Shown: piece after piece, positions 61,201 to 64,000 of the stretch
Layout of the letters: every line of letters begins with the position of its first letter
How positions within the stretch are numbered: position 1 is the first letter of the stretch
Origin: Zygnema cylindricum
Lineage: Eukaryota; Streptophyta; Zygnematophyceae; Zygnematales; Zygnemataceae
DNA: 64,000 bases
Direction: 5' to 3'
Assembly: GCA_037447655.1 (NCBI GenBank)
Contig: JBBHKE010002380.1
Span: 391,332 to 455,331 of the forward strand
Notes under the pieces: generated by a model
Told to the model about the DNA's origin: nothing
What the model saw: the letters and a program-made list of their open reading frames with translations, nothing else
The model's database searches: none
Position numbers and translations under genes: made by a program

Positions 61201-62406
61201 GCGCTCATCTTCTCCCCAGCGATCGGAACCCATACGGCGCGTCCCTTCTCCAGTGTCTTTATCTGTATTGCTATTGTTGGGCCGCCACCTGTCACCAGGT
61301 CGACCAACATCTCGCCACTTCTCTCGGCCGGTGTTCTCTATACTGGAGCTTCGAGACAGTTCCTGCGGGAAAAGACAGATTTTACAGTTCTCAAACCGAG
61401 ACATAGGAAGCATAGGATGTCACAAATTCCGCTACAGAATCCTGATGGTAACCGCAACTGGTGGAGCATACAGAGCTGCCATTGAGGAAGGCTATGTTGT
61501 TTTTGAGAAACCGGGGTTTATAATAGTATGCTAATAAAAATGTGAAAACAGGTAAAAGTAGGAAGTGGAGAGAAGAGGCTTACAGAGCCAGAAGCTGCAG
61601 AAGGTTTTGCATCCCCAGGCTTTGAAAAAAGCCATTGTGGAGACAAAGGGATAATGCAGTCTGTGCTCCCGGATGGATCTGAAGTGCAAACGTAAGATGG
61701 TTAAAAAATCTCAGCCATTTTTAACAGAGGATGTTATATTTCATAGACTTTTCCAGCCCGCCAATTGTTTTAGGACTGTGATAAAACAGAAAATTTGGTC
61801 AATAATACATCCTTGAAGATGTAAGCTTGAAAAACACCGAAGTAATATTTGAATGGGTAAATCAGCATGACATAAAAAACACCTGGGTAAAAAGAAACCT
61901 CACCTTTTTGCTCACCCTCGGAATAATTCTTTGGAGGCCCATTCGTTTCATCTGTTCCACTCACCAAAAAGCAGAGCTAAGAATTCATTATTTTCGCTAA
62001 AAACTTCCCCTGAATAAAACCTTGTCGGGTGAACAAAAAGAATACACCAGGCAGCGAACACAAAACAACATAGGTAAACCAAATTTCTGCCTCACAGAAA
62101 TATGTAAGAAACATGACTTGCTATGAGTGTGAAAAAGCGATTATAAGTGTAGACTGTTTTAGAATTGTGAAATAACTAACATGAAAAGTATTGTAGGATA
62201 AATTTGCAATGAAGAATGAGAAGTTAGAATGTATCAGTCAAGAATATCAACACTACTCGATTAAACTTGAAACTAGAGCGCACACATAAGGTTTGTGAAG
62301 GTAATCCAATTAAAGAAAGCTATATAAGATTCGCACCTCGATTACGCCAAGCATCTTGAGGTCGAAGAATGTGTCCACCAGATGGCTCAAGTTTATTATC
62401 AGCCAT
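52223..62406 (-). CDS. EXA1: EXA1-like GYF-domain protein, ~2168 aa
   Basis: In plants EXA1 is a GYF protein that binds eIF4E-family factors, represses translation of some mRNAs and is a host factor for potexviruses. Exons, minus strand: 62406-62337, 61951-61904, 61678-61584, 61362-60382, 59581-59443, 59006-58824, 58600-57758, 57520-54193, 53865-53609, 53233-53150, 52701-52223; 6507 nt, phases consistent throughout. The start [20 protein letters not shown] is clean. Landmarks: [14 protein letters not shown] (exon 3); a long Arg/Asp/Gly-rich disordered region with DRW repeats; [12 protein letters not shown] near residue 348, a canonical eIF4E-binding YxxxxLL motif; [15 protein letters not shown]; the GYF domain near 650-708 ([31 protein letters not shown]); a Gln-rich half with a polyQ run near 56760; a C-terminal [17 protein letters not shown] then [12 protein letters not shown], as in plant EXA1. 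The 3.3-kb exon 8 is unusually long. Cytoplasmic mRNA regulation is inferred from the family. Confidence 0.92.
53465..53540. repeat. CT-rich low-complexity tract in an EXA1-like intron
   Basis: A short ccctctcccctt-type run in the intron between exons 9 and 10. Here the sense strand of the gene is purine-rich, unlike the tracts in the aldo-keto reductase gene. Confidence 0.7.
56735..56800 (-). repeat. CAA/CAG trinucleotide run coding polyglutamine
   Basis: A mixed CAA/CAG run in exon 8 of the EXA1-like gene encodes about 14 consecutive Gln, followed by more Gln-rich sequence ([18 protein letters not shown]). Interruption by synonymous codons makes it less prone to expansion than a pure run. 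Confidence 0.9.
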
Positions 62407-64000
62407 TACGGAAGCAAAGTGGTAGGAAGAAACCTAACAAAGGACCAAAATACAGTGGTTTACACACGAGTTAGGGCAAAGCAGACAAGGCAGAACACTC
62501 GGAAACAAATGTCCTCGTCTGATTTTGCTGGTTTTGCAGGCAAGAAAAGTAAATGGTTTCAGGAACAGATATATACGTTTCGGAAAATGATGATTGCAGA
62601 TGTGACTGGGTTCAGTGCGGATATTTCATTCTGGTTCAATTCTTGTTTTCGTTCTTGTACGGAAGGGGTTCAAGGTGCGGTGTGCAACTGTGCATAGATT
62701 CAAAAGATTTGTTTGAGCAAGCCGCGGCTAATGTGACAATAATAGTACATATGTCACGAACTTCAATTGGAATGGAAACTATCATATTTTTTGGTAAATC
62801 CATCCTGTCGGTGTGCCTATTCACTCTATCAGTTTGACAGTCTATCTAGTATCTACCGTAACTGCAGGCTTCGAATCTGGTCACGTGTATGCCGTACTTT
62901 TCCATAACAGATTTTCTCCTTCCAATGAACGAAAATTGTACGCATGTCGTCCTCTTAGGTTTTTTCTTGCAATCTCATTTGTCCGCGTTCAAAAGTACAG
63001 GATTCAAAATCATTCACTGTGTATCCTGTCAATTCATGACTTAGCATTGTCAACTAGGATTTTGCTCGACTTGCACATGGAGCGCCAGTGGGGATTGACT
63101 TGTAATTTCCACGCTGGCAGTGGATCCTGGCATGGATGACATGGACGCCACGTCGCAAAGTGTACAATATCTAGTGGCTGTGTATCACTGTATCTCGGCT
63201 ACAGTCTTTCGATGCAGTCGGCCCTATTTCGGGACGACCAAATTTTTTAATGGTTCAGTTTGGTAAATTCGTTAAGGGTTTGAAACGTTATAGTTCGGTT
63301 CGGGCAACTTAGAAACCGATTGGTTCGGTTCGGCGCATCTAAATCCTGGTAAGACCGATGTACCAACACACGCCTGTACGGATGTATGGTTATCTACTTT
63401 TCGTTATAAAGTCTGATGCCCTAAAAAAGAAATGACTTTATTGCAAAAATTGCGATGGTAAAACAATCTAAAACTGAGAAAAAAACACCCTGAAAAACCC
63501 CATTGCGACGTTGCTTCAGGGTTGTTCTGTTCGTCGAGTCGTCAAGAGGTTTCACATATTATTCCTTCTAGGTAGATTGATATTGCGTTGCTCGATGTAC
63601 CCAGTGTATTTTTGGTGATATTGTGTTTGCAAACCCTACCTTGGTTACAGTCGTTGTCAGCCAGGTGGGTCAACAGTGGAGTGGTCTCGCTTCACATTGC
63701 TTGGAAGGAGGGTGGTTATGCACACACTTTTAGCACAAGGCATCAGGTTCCTAATTTTACAACCTTTTTTGCTTTGCATTCATATGCCCAAATATTTGCT
63801 GAAGATTGTGTGACGGATTAGTGAATAGAGCTTCTAGTCAATGAGTTAACAAAGTCGGTAGCTCTGGATACATCCCAAGGGGTTTAGTGAGGTTCAGTAA
63901 AGCAAACCATAGACCACACAAAAACAGTAAGACAATCTCTATAGAAAAACACCTGATGCAAAGTCATCTTAACAAAAGAGTGACGTGTGAAGCAAAGTGA
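62407..64000. other. 5' flank of the EXA1-like gene; no gene recognised
   Basis: This should include the promoter of the minus-strand EXA1-like gene. Short frames on either strand have no family features. Around 63290-63335, ttcggttcgg words recur. Confidence 0.45.

Noticed and set aside
62865-62890. ggcttcgaatctgg, reminiscent of a tRNA T-arm
   Set aside because: No acceptor, D or anticodon arm can be folded around it.

Overview
This is a nuclear window from a eukaryote. Every multi-exon gene has spliceosomal introns with GT...AG borders (one has a GC donor), the DNA is moderately AT-rich, and short transposons and microsatellites are abundant. The gene set points to the green lineage, probably an alga: a RETICULATA-type plastid envelope protein, a plant-style UBC27 (E2 plus UBA), a plant EXA1-like GYF protein, a plant-like tRNA endonuclease subunit SEN2 and a bacterial-type PEP carboxylase. 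I cannot fix the species.

Layout. 1-4009: non-coding, with a cluster of transposon ends. 4010-19498 (+): a 30-exon gene whose spliced frame joins a targeting-like N-terminus, an ACT domain and a complete phosphoenolpyruvate carboxylase. 19499-22421: 3' flank plus a few unrecognised minus-strand coding-like exons. 22422-25846 (-): SEN2. 25847-29843: spacer with a 1.4-kb pyrimidine tract and a mirror-type purine block. 29844-33363 (+): UBC27-like E2. 33364-38115: transposon graveyard. 38116-39228 (+): intronless RETICULATA-related gene followed by its own truncated, frameshifted tandem copy. 41542-44831 (-): PA2G4/EBP1. 46927-49462 (-): aldo-keto reductase with repeat-filled introns. 52223-62406 (-): EXA1-like GYF protein of about 2168 residues. 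62407-64000: nothing recognised.

The genes do not form a pathway. EBP1, EXA1-like and SEN2 all act in RNA or translation, but nothing shows co-regulation. The observation I rate highest is the ACT-PEPC fusion: exon phases match across every junction, and it suggests amino-acid feedback built into the main anaplerotic enzyme. The second theme is a group of short TA-flanked inverted-repeat elements (CACCGTGAATCG-type ends) that occur in at least 13 places, including introns of PEPC and UBC27. All exon borders were read by eye from splice signals, frame and family similarity; none was tested with transcripts.
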